Positions 8,011-15,981 of a stretch of 64,000 nucleotides of DNA are shown one piece after another. The stretch is from DASXRA01 sp036502575. GTDB taxonomy: Bacteria; Actinomycetota; Actinomycetes; Mycobacteriales; Jatrophihabitantaceae. Every line of letters starts with the position of its first letter. Position 1 is the first letter of the stretch. The notes beneath the pieces were generated by a model that was given only the letters and a program-made list of their open reading frames with translations, was not told where the DNA came from and ran no database searches. Where the stretch lies: NCBI GenBank assembly GCA_036502575.1, contig DASXYL010000055.1:10842-74841 (forward strand), in the 5' to 3' direction. A program made the translations under genes and the position numbers.

Positions 8011-9192
8011 GTGCTGCGTATCGGTAAGACCCGCATCGGAAAAACCGTCGCCCTGACCGCCGCCGCTCTCCTGGCCGCGTCCCTCGCCCCGGCGACCGCC
8101 GCCGCCCTGCCCCCTCCTCCGATCACGGTCGTGACGCCGGGCGCCGACAACCGCAACGGCGACATCTTCATCGCTCCGGTCGGCGGCACGGACAGGTACG
8201 CCAACGGCCCGCAGATCATCGACAACTCGGGTCGGACGATCTGGTTCCACGCCGTGCCGTCCGGGCAGGAGGCCGCCGACTTCCGCACCCAGGCCTACCG
8301 CGGCCAGCCCGTGCTCACCTGGTGGCAGGGCACCGGGCTGGGCGGATTGGCCAGCGGCATCGACTACATCTACGACCGGCACTACCGGCAGATCGCCACC
8401 GTTCGGGCCGGCAACGGGTACACGGCTGACGGACACGAGTTCCTGATCACCCCGTGGAACACCGCGCTGATCCTGATCTACGCCACGACGACCGCCGACC
8501 TCACCTCGATCGGCGGCCCGGCCAACCAGACGGTCATCAACGGCATCGTCCAGGAGATCGACATCCCCACCGGACGCGTGCTCTTCCAGTGGAACAGCCA
8601 GGACCACGTGCCCTGGAGCGACAGCGAGCAGCCGTTGCCGACCTCACCGGCCACGCCCTGGGACTGGTTCCACGTCAACGCCGTGCACTTCGACACGGAC
8701 GGGAACCTGCTCGTCGACGCCCGCAACACCTGGACCACCTACAAGGTGAACCGGCACTCGGGGCAGATCATCTGGCGGCTGGGCGGCAAGCGCAGCTCGT
8801 TCACGATCAAGGCGGCGCCCGGCCAAGTGCTCGACAGCGCTGGGCAGATCTTCGCCTGGCAGCACGATCCCGAGGCGATCGGGCCCGGCGAGTACACGGT
8901 CTTCGACAACGAGTCGACGGGCACCTCGTTGCTGCCCCACAGCCGGGTCGTCACCGTGCGACTGAATCCGCTGACCCACACGGCGACCCTGGTGAAGTCC
9001 GTCGATCAGCCCGGCGGGCTGGTCGCACCGTCGCAGGGCAACGGGCAGACCACCCGCAACGGTGACCTGTTCGTCGGCTGGGGCGCGCTGCCGTACATCT
9101 CGGAGTTCACCCGATCTGGACGGCTCCTCTTCAACGCGCGATTCCCGGACGGCGTCAACACCTACCGCGCCAACCGGCTGCCCTGGCACTAG
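8011..9192 (+). CDS. Secreted arylsulfotransferase-family protein
   Basis: A 393-aa protein with a cleavable-looking signal peptide (KTVALTAAALLAASLAPAT, cut near ATAAA). The mature part is a beta-propeller-like sequence: NGDIFIAPVG, TIWFHAVPSG, GQPVLTWWQG, VNAVHFDTDGNLLVDARNTW, SGQIIWRLGGK, FAWQHDPEAIGPGEYTVFDN. This repeat pattern matches the arylsulfotransferase (ASST) family of periplasmic/exported sulfotransferases that use aryl sulfate donors; many actinobacterial members have unknown activity. No Dsb partner gene is nearby. Leaderless start supported by the -10 box at 7997. Confidence 0.75.
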   Translation: MLRIGKTRIGKTVALTAAALLAASLAPATAAALPPPPITVVTPGADNRNGDIFIAPVGGTDRYANGPQIIDNSGRTIWFHAVPSGQEAADFRTQAYRGQPVLTWWQGTGLGGLASGIDYIYDRHYRQIATVRAGNGYTADGHEFLITPWNTALILIYATTTADLTSIGGPANQTVINGIVQEIDIPTGRVLFQWNSQDHVPWSDSEQPLPTSPATPWDWFHVNAVHFDTDGNLLVDARNTWTTYKVNRHSGQIIWRLGGKRSSFTIKAAPGQVLDSAGQIFAWQHDPEAIGPGEYTVFDNESTGTSLLPHSRVVTVRLNPLTHTATLVKSVDQPGGLVAPSQGNGQTTRNGDLFVGWGALPYISEFTRSGRLLFNARFPDGVNTYRANRLPWH

Positions 9193-9213
9193 CGCGCCAG
9201 GGCCGGCGAGAGT

Positions 9214-9777
9214 TCAGCCCGGGCGTTTCGTGAGCGCGACGAGGTAGCGGCAGGGCTTGCGTGCCGGGTTGATGAACGTGCACGGCGACGGCGGGCCGAG
9301 TTGCAGGCAGTCACCGGGTTCGAGCTCGTGCTCGACGTCCCCCTCGACGAAACGCAGGTGCCCGTCGAGCATCCAGATCTGCTGATGGATGAACGTGTAG
9401 GTATCGGCGGCGAAAGAGATCTGCGTCCCGGGCGGCAACTCGACCTCGACCAGTTCGAGCGGTCCGCCGGACGCCGGCGACACGGCGCGGCGGCGGTAGC
9501 CGGAGTCGGGATCAGTCCAGGTCGGCTGATCGGCAGCCCGCACCAGCCGGCCGGCGTCGCCCTCGGCGCGAGCCACCAACTCGGAGAGCGTCATGCCCAG
9601 CGCAGCCGACAGACGTCCCAGCAGGACGGCGGTCGGCTGCGCGGCGCCCCGTTCGATCTTGCCGATCATCGCGCGGGATACGCCCGCGCGTTCGGCGAGC
9701 GCAGTGACGGAGAGGTCGCGGGCGAGTCGGGCCTCGTGCAGCGTGGCGGCGAGCGAGGTCGAGAGCTGATCGGTCAC
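9214..9777 (-). CDS. XRE-family HTH regulator with C-terminal cupin
   Basis: A 187-aa regulator. Residues about 10-70 are an XRE HTH (VTALAERAGVSRAMIGKIER), residues about 110-185 a cupin sensor (HQQIWMLDGHLRFVEGD, EPGDCLQLGPPSPCTF). Members of this class bind small ligands in the cupin and often control an adjacent metabolic gene. The divergent GNAT starts 40 bp away, and a shared dyad covers both -10 boxes. GTG 9777 is preceded by TATAGT at exactly 6 nt, a leaderless arrangement. Confidence 0.85.
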   Translation of the reverse strand: MTDQLSTSLAATLHEARLARDLSVTALAERAGVSRAMIGKIERGAAQPTAVLLGRLSAALGMTLSELVARAEGDAGRLVRAADQPTWTDPDSGYRRRAVSPASGGPLELVEVELPPGTQISFAADTYTFIHQQIWMLDGHLRFVEGDVEHELEPGDCLQLGPPSPCTFINPARKPCRYLVALTKRPG

Positions 9778-9783
9778 CCGCCC

Positions 9784-9809
9784 ACTATAGGAGCCAATAC
9801 GGCTACTAT
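9784..9809. promoter_or_regulatory. Shared operator and back-to-back leaderless -10 boxes (XRE-cupin / GNAT)
   Basis: An inverted repeat at 9787-9809 has 9-bp arms ATAGGAGCC and GGCTACTAT (one mismatch) around a 5-nt centre AATAC. The minus-strand -10 TATAGT (9789-9784) lies 6 nt from GTG 9777 and the plus-strand -10 TACTAT (9804-9809) lies 7 nt from ATG 9817. A protein bound to the dyad would cover both promoters, so the XRE-cupin protein probably represses itself and the acetyltransferase. Confidence 0.6.
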
Positions 9810-9816
9810 CGTCACC

Positions 9817-10332
9817 ATGATTCGAGACGCGTCCGAGGGGGACGCCGAGGCCTGTGCCGCGATCTACGCCCCGTACGTCACAGACACCGCGATCACGTTC
9901 GAGCTCGATCCTCCGTCAGCGGCGCAGCTGGCCGAGCGGATGGCGGCCGCCCTACGCACGCACGCCTGGGTCGTGGTCGAGGAGGACGGGCGCGTCGTCG
10001 GGTACGCCTACGGGCACTCGTTCCACGCGCGGCCGGCGTATCGCTGGTCGTGCGAGGTCAGCGTCTACCTCGAGTTCGGCCGGCGACGCACCGGTGCCGG
10101 GCGGGCGCTGTACGAGGCGCTGTTCCCCCGCCTGGCCGACCGCGGTTACCGCACCCTCGTCGCGGGCATGACGTTGCCCAACGACGCGAGCGTCGGCCTG
10201 CATCGCGCGATGGGGTTCGAGCCCGTCGGGACGTATCGGCAGATCGGGTGGAAGCACGGCGCGTGGCACGACGTGGCCTGGTCCCAAAGGGCGATCGCAC
10301 CGGGCCAAGATCCGCCGGCCGAACTCCGGTGA
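9817..10332 (+). CDS. GNAT acetyltransferase, phosphinothricin-acetyltransferase type
   Basis: A 171-aa GNAT of the PAT/Bar-like group. Seen: IRDASEGDAEACAAIYAPYV then TAITFELDPPSAAQLAERM at the N-terminus, CEVSVYLEFGRRRTGAGRAL (pyrophosphate loop), LPNDASVGLHRAMGFEPVG and a C-terminal WHDVAWSQRAI. The family acetylates amino groups of phosphinothricin, methionine derivatives or related amino acids. Start chosen by the leaderless -10 box. Pairing with an XRE-cupin repressor suggests induction by a substrate-like ligand. Confidence 0.8.
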   Translation: MIRDASEGDAEACAAIYAPYVTDTAITFELDPPSAAQLAERMAAALRTHAWVVVEEDGRVVGYAYGHSFHARPAYRWSCEVSVYLEFGRRRTGAGRALYEALFPRLADRGYRTLVAGMTLPNDASVGLHRAMGFEPVGTYRQIGWKHGAWHDVAWSQRAIAPGQDPPAELR

Positions 10333-10361
10333 CAGCTACCCGGCCACAAGGTTCCACGGGA

Positions 10362-10367
10362 TAGGTT
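10362..10367 (+). promoter_or_regulatory. -10 box of a leaderless promoter (barstar homologue)
   Basis: TAGGTT ends 7 nt before ATG 10375, with no Shine-Dalgarno in between. Confidence 0.5.
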
Positions 10368-10374
10368 CATCGCG

Positions 10375-10914
10375 ATGGCTGCCTTCGATCCGAGCGACGA
10401 GCTCCCCCGAGAGCTCGACTTCAGCCTCGTCCGGAACACCTTCGTGACCCTGTTCTGGGATCCCGCCGTGCTGGAGACGGCGACGTCGTGGCTCAGCGAT
10501 CACGGATATCGGATCGTGACGATCGACGCCGGCGATTGGGCTGAGGAAACCGATCTCCACCGGGACATCGCGGCAGCGCTGCGCTTTCCCGACTACTACG
10601 GGAAGAACCTCGACGCCCTGAACGACTGCATGCGCGACGTGGCCTGGGGCGAGTACGGTTCCGACCTTTCCGCGACCGGATTTGTGCTCCTGCTGCGCCA
10701 CTACGACGCCTTCGCCGCCCGCCAGCCGAGGGCCGCCCACGTCCTGCTCGACATCTTCGCCACTCAGGCTCGCAACGCTGCCCTGATCGGTCATCGCATG
10801 ATGTGCCTCGTCCAGTCCGACGATCCGCAGCTGAGCTTTCCGGTGGTCGGCGCGACTCCCGTCATGTGGAACGACGCCGAGTGGCTGGCCACGAAACGCG
10901 GTCCACAGACGTGA
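10375..10914 (+). CDS. Barstar-family protein
   Basis: A 179-aa protein containing the barstar (ribonuclease inhibitor) fold in its central part: GYRIVTIDAGDW, HRDIAAALRFPDYYGKNLDA, LNDCMRDVAWGEYG. The FP.YYGKN.DAL..CL signature is characteristic. It is about twice the length of classical barstar, with about 50 extra residues before the fold and a C-terminal extension. No barnase-like RNase is visible beside it, so it is an orphan immunity-type protein. Leaderless start. Confidence 0.8.
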   Translation: MAAFDPSDELPRELDFSLVRNTFVTLFWDPAVLETATSWLSDHGYRIVTIDAGDWAEETDLHRDIAAALRFPDYYGKNLDALNDCMRDVAWGEYGSDLSATGFVLLLRHYDAFAARQPRAAHVLLDIFATQARNAALIGHRMMCLVQSDDPQLSFPVVGATPVMWNDAEWLATKRGPQT

Positions 10915-10936
10915 GCAACGCTCAGCAACCCCGCGA

Positions 10937-12271
10937 CTAACGCAGGCTGTTGGCGATCTGTAGGAGCTGGTCGACGGCGAGCGACGGGTATCTCTTGTTG
11001 TGGCTGCTCATCTGGTACAGCGTTGCCGCATGGGTGGCGTCCTCGTTCCAGGCGATGAGGATGTCCTGGCCGAACCCGGACTCGTAGGACACGGTGGCGG
11101 GGTGGCCGCGCACGGTCGTGTGCAGCGCGATGGGCGCCATCGGCCGATTCAACGATGCCGGCCCGACTGAGATGTTCAGTGAGCTACCGGGTCCCTGATA
11201 CCGACGGACGGCGATTCCACTGGGTACATGACCAGGGCCGTCGTTCCACGTCGCCTGCCCGCCGATATAGCCGGGCGGTAGGTAACTGGGCTCGAGCACG
11301 GTGGCCGGGTCGAGCACCGGCCGGGCGACTCCGTCTTGGGCGTCGACGAGCGACCGGCGGCCCAGCGGTTCGGACAGGACGACCTTGAGCCGCGCTGGTG
11401 GGAGCTTGATCGCGGCACAGGCGGCCTCATTGGCGGGCACGGATTTCGGCGTCGGAGCCGCATACGTCGCGACGGCGACGGTGACCGCGGCGGCGGTCTG
11501 CGACACGACGCGCGCGACCGGAGTAACCCCGCAGTACGAACCCCAGCTCGCCGTCCCGCCGGGCTGCACCTCGGCGTAGACGAACACAGCGTTCGGATTG
11601 GATTCGTCAAGGATGGGATCGCTCCACGCCTCGTCGCCGACGCCCCGCAGCGTCGTGCCGCGCTGCTGGATCGTGGCCGGCGGCGGGGGCGCGGCCGGGC
11701 TCGTCTCATGGCCGTTGCCCGGCGTGCGGGTCAGCGGCACCGCCACGGCGATACCTGCGACCGCGAGCTCGCGGCGCAGCCGGGTGCGGGCGTCCGACAG
11801 GGTCGACTTGACCGTGCCGGCCGCGCACGACATGACCTCGGCAACGTCGGCGATCGGCAGGCCCAGGTAGTAATGCAGCACGACTGCTGTTCGCTGCCGG
11901 ACACTCAGTCCGGCGAGGGCCCGGTCGAGATCGGGGTCGGCCGGCTCGTCCTCGTGCACGGCCTCGACGGCACGCCCCGGCCAGCGCACGATGCGGCGAT
12001 GACCTTTTCGGGCCTGGTCGGCGACGATGTCGAGCAGCCAGTTACGGGCCGAGCCCCGTCGGTCGTCGAACTGGGCCCGCTTGCGCCAGTTGGCGCTCAG
12101 CGCCTCCTGCAGCACGTCCTTCCACTCTCCGGGCGGGGCGAGCTGACGAGCCAACTGAGCCAGACCGGGCCAATGGGGGCGAATCCAGGCTGCGAACGCC
12201 TCGCGGTCCTCGAGATCGCTCCGCGTCACGGCCGCAACCAGCCCGGCCGCCGAGACACTCGCATCACGCAT
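10937..12271 (-). CDS. ECF-type sigma factor fused to a DUF4367-like C-terminal domain
   Basis: A 444-aa protein. Residues about 25-100 are sigma region 2 (FAAWIRPHWPGLAQLARQLA, DVLQEALSANWRKRAQF, ARNWLLDIVADQARKGHRR). Residues about 118-175 are sigma region 4 (LSVRQRTAVVLHYYLGLPIA, CAAGTVKSTLSDARTRLRRE). After a Pro-rich linker, the last 270 residues end with LEPSYLPPGYIGG, YQMSSHNKRYPSLAVDQLLQ and IANSL, resembling DUF4367 domains usually found outside the membrane. Only a short weakly hydrophobic patch (AGIAVAVPL) follows region 4, too short for a clear membrane helix. Probably in one operon with the upstream lipoprotein (43-bp gap). Confidence 0.75.
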   Translation of the reverse strand: MRDASVSAAGLVAAVTRSDLEDREAFAAWIRPHWPGLAQLARQLAPPGEWKDVLQEALSANWRKRAQFDDRRGSARNWLLDIVADQARKGHRRIVRWPGRAVEAVHEDEPADPDLDRALAGLSVRQRTAVVLHYYLGLPIADVAEVMSCAAGTVKSTLSDARTRLRRELAVAGIAVAVPLTRTPGNGHETSPAAPPPPATIQQRGTTLRGVGDEAWSDPILDESNPNAVFVYAEVQPGGTASWGSYCGVTPVARVVSQTAAAVTVAVATYAAPTPKSVPANEAACAAIKLPPARLKVVLSEPLGRRSLVDAQDGVARPVLDPATVLEPSYLPPGYIGGQATWNDGPGHVPSGIAVRRYQGPGSSLNISVGPASLNRPMAPIALHTTVRGHPATVSYESGFGQDILIAWNEDATHAATLYQMSSHNKRYPSLAVDQLLQIANSLR

Positions 12272-12314
12272 ACCCCCTATCTACCCGCCGAACCGCTGAT
12301 CGGTTGGGTCCCGG

Positions 12315-13268
12315 CTAGCGGGGTGGGAGGAGTTGCCCGAGCAGTTGCATGACGCTGTTCGTGTCGGCGGCCTGCACGCTTCGGTTGTCGATGGCGGGCG
12401 CGCAGTGCGGGTCGATACGGACGAGCACGTCGGGCCCTTGGTCGAAGCGGGCGAGCAGCTCGTAGAAGGTCGCCTGGCTGCCGTCGCCCTGACACGAGGA
12501 CGTCGTCGGTGTCGTGCGCAGTGCGTTCAGCGCGTCGATCAGAGTTTGGAAGCCCTGATCGAGCGTCATGGATCGGTAGGACACGTCCCGTGGGCCGACC
12601 TTTCCCACACACAGGCGTATGGACGTGGGTTGCCCGGGTACGAGTTGCTGCTCCTGACCGAATCGCCCCGCGCGCCGGGTCGCGCAAGGGTCATGGTCGG
12701 TGCCGCTGATGTGCGGCGGCGGTATCGGCGCCCACGTCGCTGATCGGTAGGACGCCGCGACCTGCGCACCGATGTTCACCTGGCTGGTGAATCGTCCGTT
12801 CGAGGTGGTCGTGCACTCACTCACGTCATCGGTGCTCGATACCCACTCGGTACCGGTCGGATAGGTCAGCCCGAGCAGATAGTCCGTTTGCCGACCGAGC
12901 CCGACCGCCGCGCACGCGTACGAGGCGCCGGCCGGCTGCCGGGGCAACCACGTCAGGTCCGCCGCGAGTTCGGCGAACCGGCCGGCTAGGTGCCGGGTGC
13001 CGGTCAGCGCGGCTCCGGGGCGGCTGGCGCCGACGTCGTAGGCACAGATCAGGGCTCGACTCGGCGCCTGCTGCGGCACCATCCGCGCCGCGCCGTCGAT
13101 GCCCTGCGGTCGATCCGGAACCCAGGGCGCAGTGCCGACAAATGTCGTCGGACAGGTCAGCGGCGCCGGGTCGCCGGTATGGGCGGCCGTTACTCGTCCG
13201 CTCCCGCACGCCGCGCACAACGCAACTGCCGCCATCACTGCGACTGCCGGAAATCGTCTGAACAGCAT
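12315..13268 (-). CDS. Putative lipoprotein (sigma-factor neighbour)
   Basis: A 317-aa protein with a lipoprotein signal peptide: FRRFPAVAVMAAVALCAAC, lipobox LCAAC with Cys about residue 20. The mature region is rich in single cysteines (about ten, suggesting disulphides) with no domain I recognise. ATG 13268 is preceded by GGGAGG. It is upstream of, and on the same strand as, the sigma-DUF4367 gene, so it may be a surface sensor or a target of that factor; this is inference. Composition is like its neighbours. Confidence 0.7.
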   Translation of the reverse strand: MLFRRFPAVAVMAAVALCAACGSGRVTAAHTGDPAPLTCPTTFVGTAPWVPDRPQGIDGAARMVPQQAPSRALICAYDVGASRPGAALTGTRHLAGRFAELAADLTWLPRQPAGASYACAAVGLGRQTDYLLGLTYPTGTEWVSSTDDVSECTTTSNGRFTSQVNIGAQVAASYRSATWAPIPPPHISGTDHDPCATRRAGRFGQEQQLVPGQPTSIRLCVGKVGPRDVSYRSMTLDQGFQTLIDALNALRTTPTTSSCQGDGSQATFYELLARFDQGPDVLVRIDPHCAPAIDNRSVQAADTNSVMQLLGQLLPPR

Positions 13269-13377
13269 GAGGGGCCTCCCGAACTAGGACGCTACGGGCG
13301 CAGCTAAACGTTGTCTGCCCGGACGTTGACGATGGGGGGCCGGCGGCGCACCCTGAGCCCGAGGGGTGGGAGGCGGC

Positions 13378-14022
13378 ATGAGTGAGCCGTCCGAGATGGC
13401 CGTGGTCCCTATACGGGGGCGCGAGCCTTACCTGTCGCGGTGGGACGCGCAGGCCGAGCAGCGACGCTGGCCGCTGCCGGCTGGGGTCGTGACGATCGGT
13501 CGAGGGCCGTCCGCGGATGTGGTGCTCGAGGGCGATCTGCTCGTATCGCGGCTGCACGCGACGTTGGAGCGAGTGGCCGGCGGGTGGACGATCGTCGACA
13601 ACGGGTTGTCCCGCAACGGGACGTTCGTCAACGATCGCCGGGTGGCCGGCCGCGTCCAGTTGCACGACCGCGACCAGATCAGAGTCGGCGGCACGGTGTT
13701 CACGTTCTGCGCGCCGGCCGAGGTGGACGGGCTACACACACTCGTCGGCGAGCCGCTGCCGACCACCGCGAACCTGACCCCGGCGCAGCGCACGGTACTC
13801 ATCGCGCTGTGCCGGCCATACAAGGACGAGCGACCCTATTCGACACCCGCGACCAACCAGCAGATCGCCGACGAGCTGTTCATGAGCCTCGACGCGGTCA
13901 AGTCCCACCTGCGGAGCCTTTTCCACAAGTTCGGCATCGACCACCCGCCGCAGAATCAGAAGCGCGCGCGCCTGGTCGAGATGGCTCTTCAACACGGGCT
14001 GGTATCTACGCGCAACCTCTAA
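13378..14022 (+). CDS. FHA-domain protein with C-terminal winged/LuxR-like HTH
   Basis: A 214-aa protein. Residues about 30-110 form an FHA domain: VTIGRGPSADVVLEGDLLVS, SRLHATLERV, NGLSRNGTFVNDRRV, the phosphothreonine-binding set GR, S.RH, N.G..N. Residues about 130-210 form an HTH (LTPAQRTVLIALCRPYKDE, NQQIADELFMSLDAVKSHLR, SLFHKFGID). Such FHA-HTH proteins link Ser/Thr kinase signalling to DNA binding. ATG 13378 chosen over GTG 13366 because GGGTGGGAGG sits correctly upstream. Divergent from the lipoprotein-sigma operon. Confidence 0.85.
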   Translation: MSEPSEMAVVPIRGREPYLSRWDAQAEQRRWPLPAGVVTIGRGPSADVVLEGDLLVSRLHATLERVAGGWTIVDNGLSRNGTFVNDRRVAGRVQLHDRDQIRVGGTVFTFCAPAEVDGLHTLVGEPLPTTANLTPAQRTVLIALCRPYKDERPYSTPATNQQIADELFMSLDAVKSHLRSLFHKFGIDHPPQNQKRARLVEMALQHGLVSTRNL

Positions 14023-14129
14023 CCGCCCACGTACAGGGTGGCTGAACACTGCACCTTGGGTGGCTTCTGTCGGATGGCGGATCGGGCGAGCGTTGACGCC
14101 ACACAACCCCGCCATGGGAGGCGAGACAG

Positions 14130-14945
14130 ATGACTCATATCCGTTGCTCAAGACACAGCACGATCACCGCCAAGCTAGCCGCCGTCTTCATCGGTGCGGC
14201 CGGCCTGGCGCTGGCCGGGTGCGGCACCCACGCCCACAACTCACCCGCACCAGGCATCCCGGCGGGACCGACGAGTTCCGCCCAACCCGTCGACCGGCCA
14301 CCCTCCTCCTTCACGCCACCGGTTCGGCCGGCGTCGTTCGATCTGGGCTATCAGCCGTTGTATCCCTTCGCCACTCTCGCGGATGCGCAAGACTGGCAGG
14401 CCAGCCATCGCAGCGGCGGGCATCAACCCTGGCACCTGGACGCCGGCCAGACGGCCCTGTCGTTCACCCGGGGATACCTCGGATTCACCGAGATCGACCG
14501 GGTCATGAGCAGCCGGTTCGAGGCCGACGGCGCGCATATCGGCGTGGGCGACCTGCTGCCGGAGAACCATCCACTGACCGCGGCGGTGCTGCATCTGGTG
14601 CGCTTCGGCAACGATCCGGATTCGCCGTGGGAGGTGGTCGGCAGCGACGACACCACGTTCTCACTGGATACCCCGGCGTACGGCTCGGTCGTGACCTCGC
14701 CAGTGTCGGTGGGTGGGCAGGTCTCGACCGTTGAGCCGGCGATCCACGTGTGGGTACGGCAGTTGTCGTCCGAAGCACCGCTCGGAGCGCGCTGCTGCAT
14801 CCCCGCCGAGGCCGGGGTGAACATGCCCTGGTCCGCGACCGTCGCCTTCACCGGCGCCACCGAGCACGTGCTGACCATCGCCGCGTCCGAGGGCGGGATG
14901 GCACAGGGCGTCGAACGCTTCGCCGTCCAGGGCGTTCGCACCTGA
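14130..14945 (+). CDS. Lipoprotein with a C-terminal Ig-like (Gmad2-like) domain
   Basis: A 271-aa protein. Signal peptide with lipobox LAGC (Cys about residue 31), then a Pro/Ser-rich linker. The last about 90 residues read like a Gmad2 immunoglobulin-like domain: TSPVSVGGQVSTVEPAIHVW, then MPWSATVAFTGATEHVLTIA. The middle part (residues about 70-180) has no domain I can name. GGGAGGCGAGACAG precedes ATG. Codirectional with, and 107 bp after, the FHA-HTH gene, so the two may share control. Confidence 0.65.
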   Translation: MTHIRCSRHSTITAKLAAVFIGAAGLALAGCGTHAHNSPAPGIPAGPTSSAQPVDRPPSSFTPPVRPASFDLGYQPLYPFATLADAQDWQASHRSGGHQPWHLDAGQTALSFTRGYLGFTEIDRVMSSRFEADGAHIGVGDLLPENHPLTAAVLHLVRFGNDPDSPWEVVGSDDTTFSLDTPAYGSVVTSPVSVGGQVSTVEPAIHVWVRQLSSEAPLGARCCIPAEAGVNMPWSATVAFTGATEHVLTIAASEGGMAQGVERFAVQGVRT

Positions 14946-15103
14946 GCGCACACACATCCAGAGGCACGAGGAGCGTTATCGACTTTCCACAGCGTCCGGC
15001 GGCCAGGTTCAGTTCTCCGACCGATGCGTCCTGTGCCGCAGCCGCGTAGCGTCGCCAGCCTCCCTCTATAGCCGACTCAAGAGGGCGGGGAAAGGAGATC
15101 ACC

Positions 15104-15811
15104 ATGGTGGCGGGAAACGTCGTTCTCGTTCACGGCGGTTTCGTGGACGGCTCCGGCTGGCAAGGGGTTTACAGCATCCTGAAGAAGGACGGCTACAACG
15201 TCAGCGTCGTCCAGAATCCGACCCTGTCGCTCGAAGGTGACGTCGCCGCGACGAGTCGGGTGATCGATGCGCAGGACGGACCGGTCATTCTCGTCGGTCA
15301 TTCGTACGGCGGAGCGGTCATCACCGAGGCCGGCAATGACCCCAACGTGGCGGCGCTCGTCTACATCGCGGCCTTCGCGCCGGCCGAGGGCGAGTCGGTG
15401 AACACGCTCATCGCGAATCCGCCGCCCGGCGCGCCGGTGCCGCCGATTCTGCCGCCGCAGGACGGCTTTCTGCTCCTCGACCGGGAGAAGTTCCACGCGT
15501 CGTTCGCGGCGGATGTGGATGCCGAAATCGCTGCGTTCATGGCCGACTCGCAGGTTCCGTGGGGCGTGGACGCGCTGGGTGGCTCCATCACCGAGCCCGC
15601 CTGGCGTAACAAGCCAAGCTGGTACCTGGTTGCCACCGACGACCAGATGATTCCCCCGCCGGCCCAACGCATCATGTCTGAGCGGGCGGGGTCGACCGTC
15701 GTCGAGGCCGCGGGCAGCCATTCGATCTATGTCTCGCAACCGGCGGCCGTGGCTTCGCTCATCGAGCAGGCCGCCTCCGCAACGACCTCGGCCGGCGCCA
15801 AGACCCCTTGA
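15104..15811 (+). CDS. Alpha/beta hydrolase (esterase EstC-like)
   Basis: A 235-aa hydrolase beginning directly with strand 1: NVVLVHGGFVDGSGWQGVYS. Nucleophile elbow LVGHSYGGAVITEAG (Ser about residue 68), a mid-chain SWYLVATDDQMIPP carrying the acid region, and catalytic His in EAAGSHSIYVSQP. This length and pattern match the small EstC-like group related to plant hydroxynitrile lyase/salicylate esterase folds. GGAAAGGAG ribosome site. Substrate unknown. Confidence 0.85.
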   Translation: MVAGNVVLVHGGFVDGSGWQGVYSILKKDGYNVSVVQNPTLSLEGDVAATSRVIDAQDGPVILVGHSYGGAVITEAGNDPNVAALVYIAAFAPAEGESVNTLIANPPPGAPVPPILPPQDGFLLLDREKFHASFAADVDAEIAAFMADSQVPWGVDALGGSITEPAWRNKPSWYLVATDDQMIPPPAQRIMSERAGSTVVEAAGSHSIYVSQPAAVASLIEQAASATTSAGAKTP

Positions 15812-15911
15812 TGGGTGGGCCGGCAACGCCCTCAATGTCGCGCTGACCCGTCTCGCTCGGACAAGGGAGGAGTGCGCATGCGAGCGCGGTTTCTGGCGCT
15901 GGCGCCGGGCT

Positions 15912-15942
15912 CGCCCTGAGGAGTACAACACTCCTCAGGGCG
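15912..15942. terminator. Perfect 13-bp hairpin after the hydrolase gene
   Basis: Arms CGCCCTGAGGAGT (15912-15924) and ACTCCTCAGGGCG (15930-15942) with loop ACAAC. No T-run follows, so it is a hairpin without classical intrinsic-terminator tail; it lies between two codirectional genes. Confidence 0.5.
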
Positions 15943-15981
15943 ATCAGCGCCTGGTTGCACCGATCACGGGGGGTGATCATC

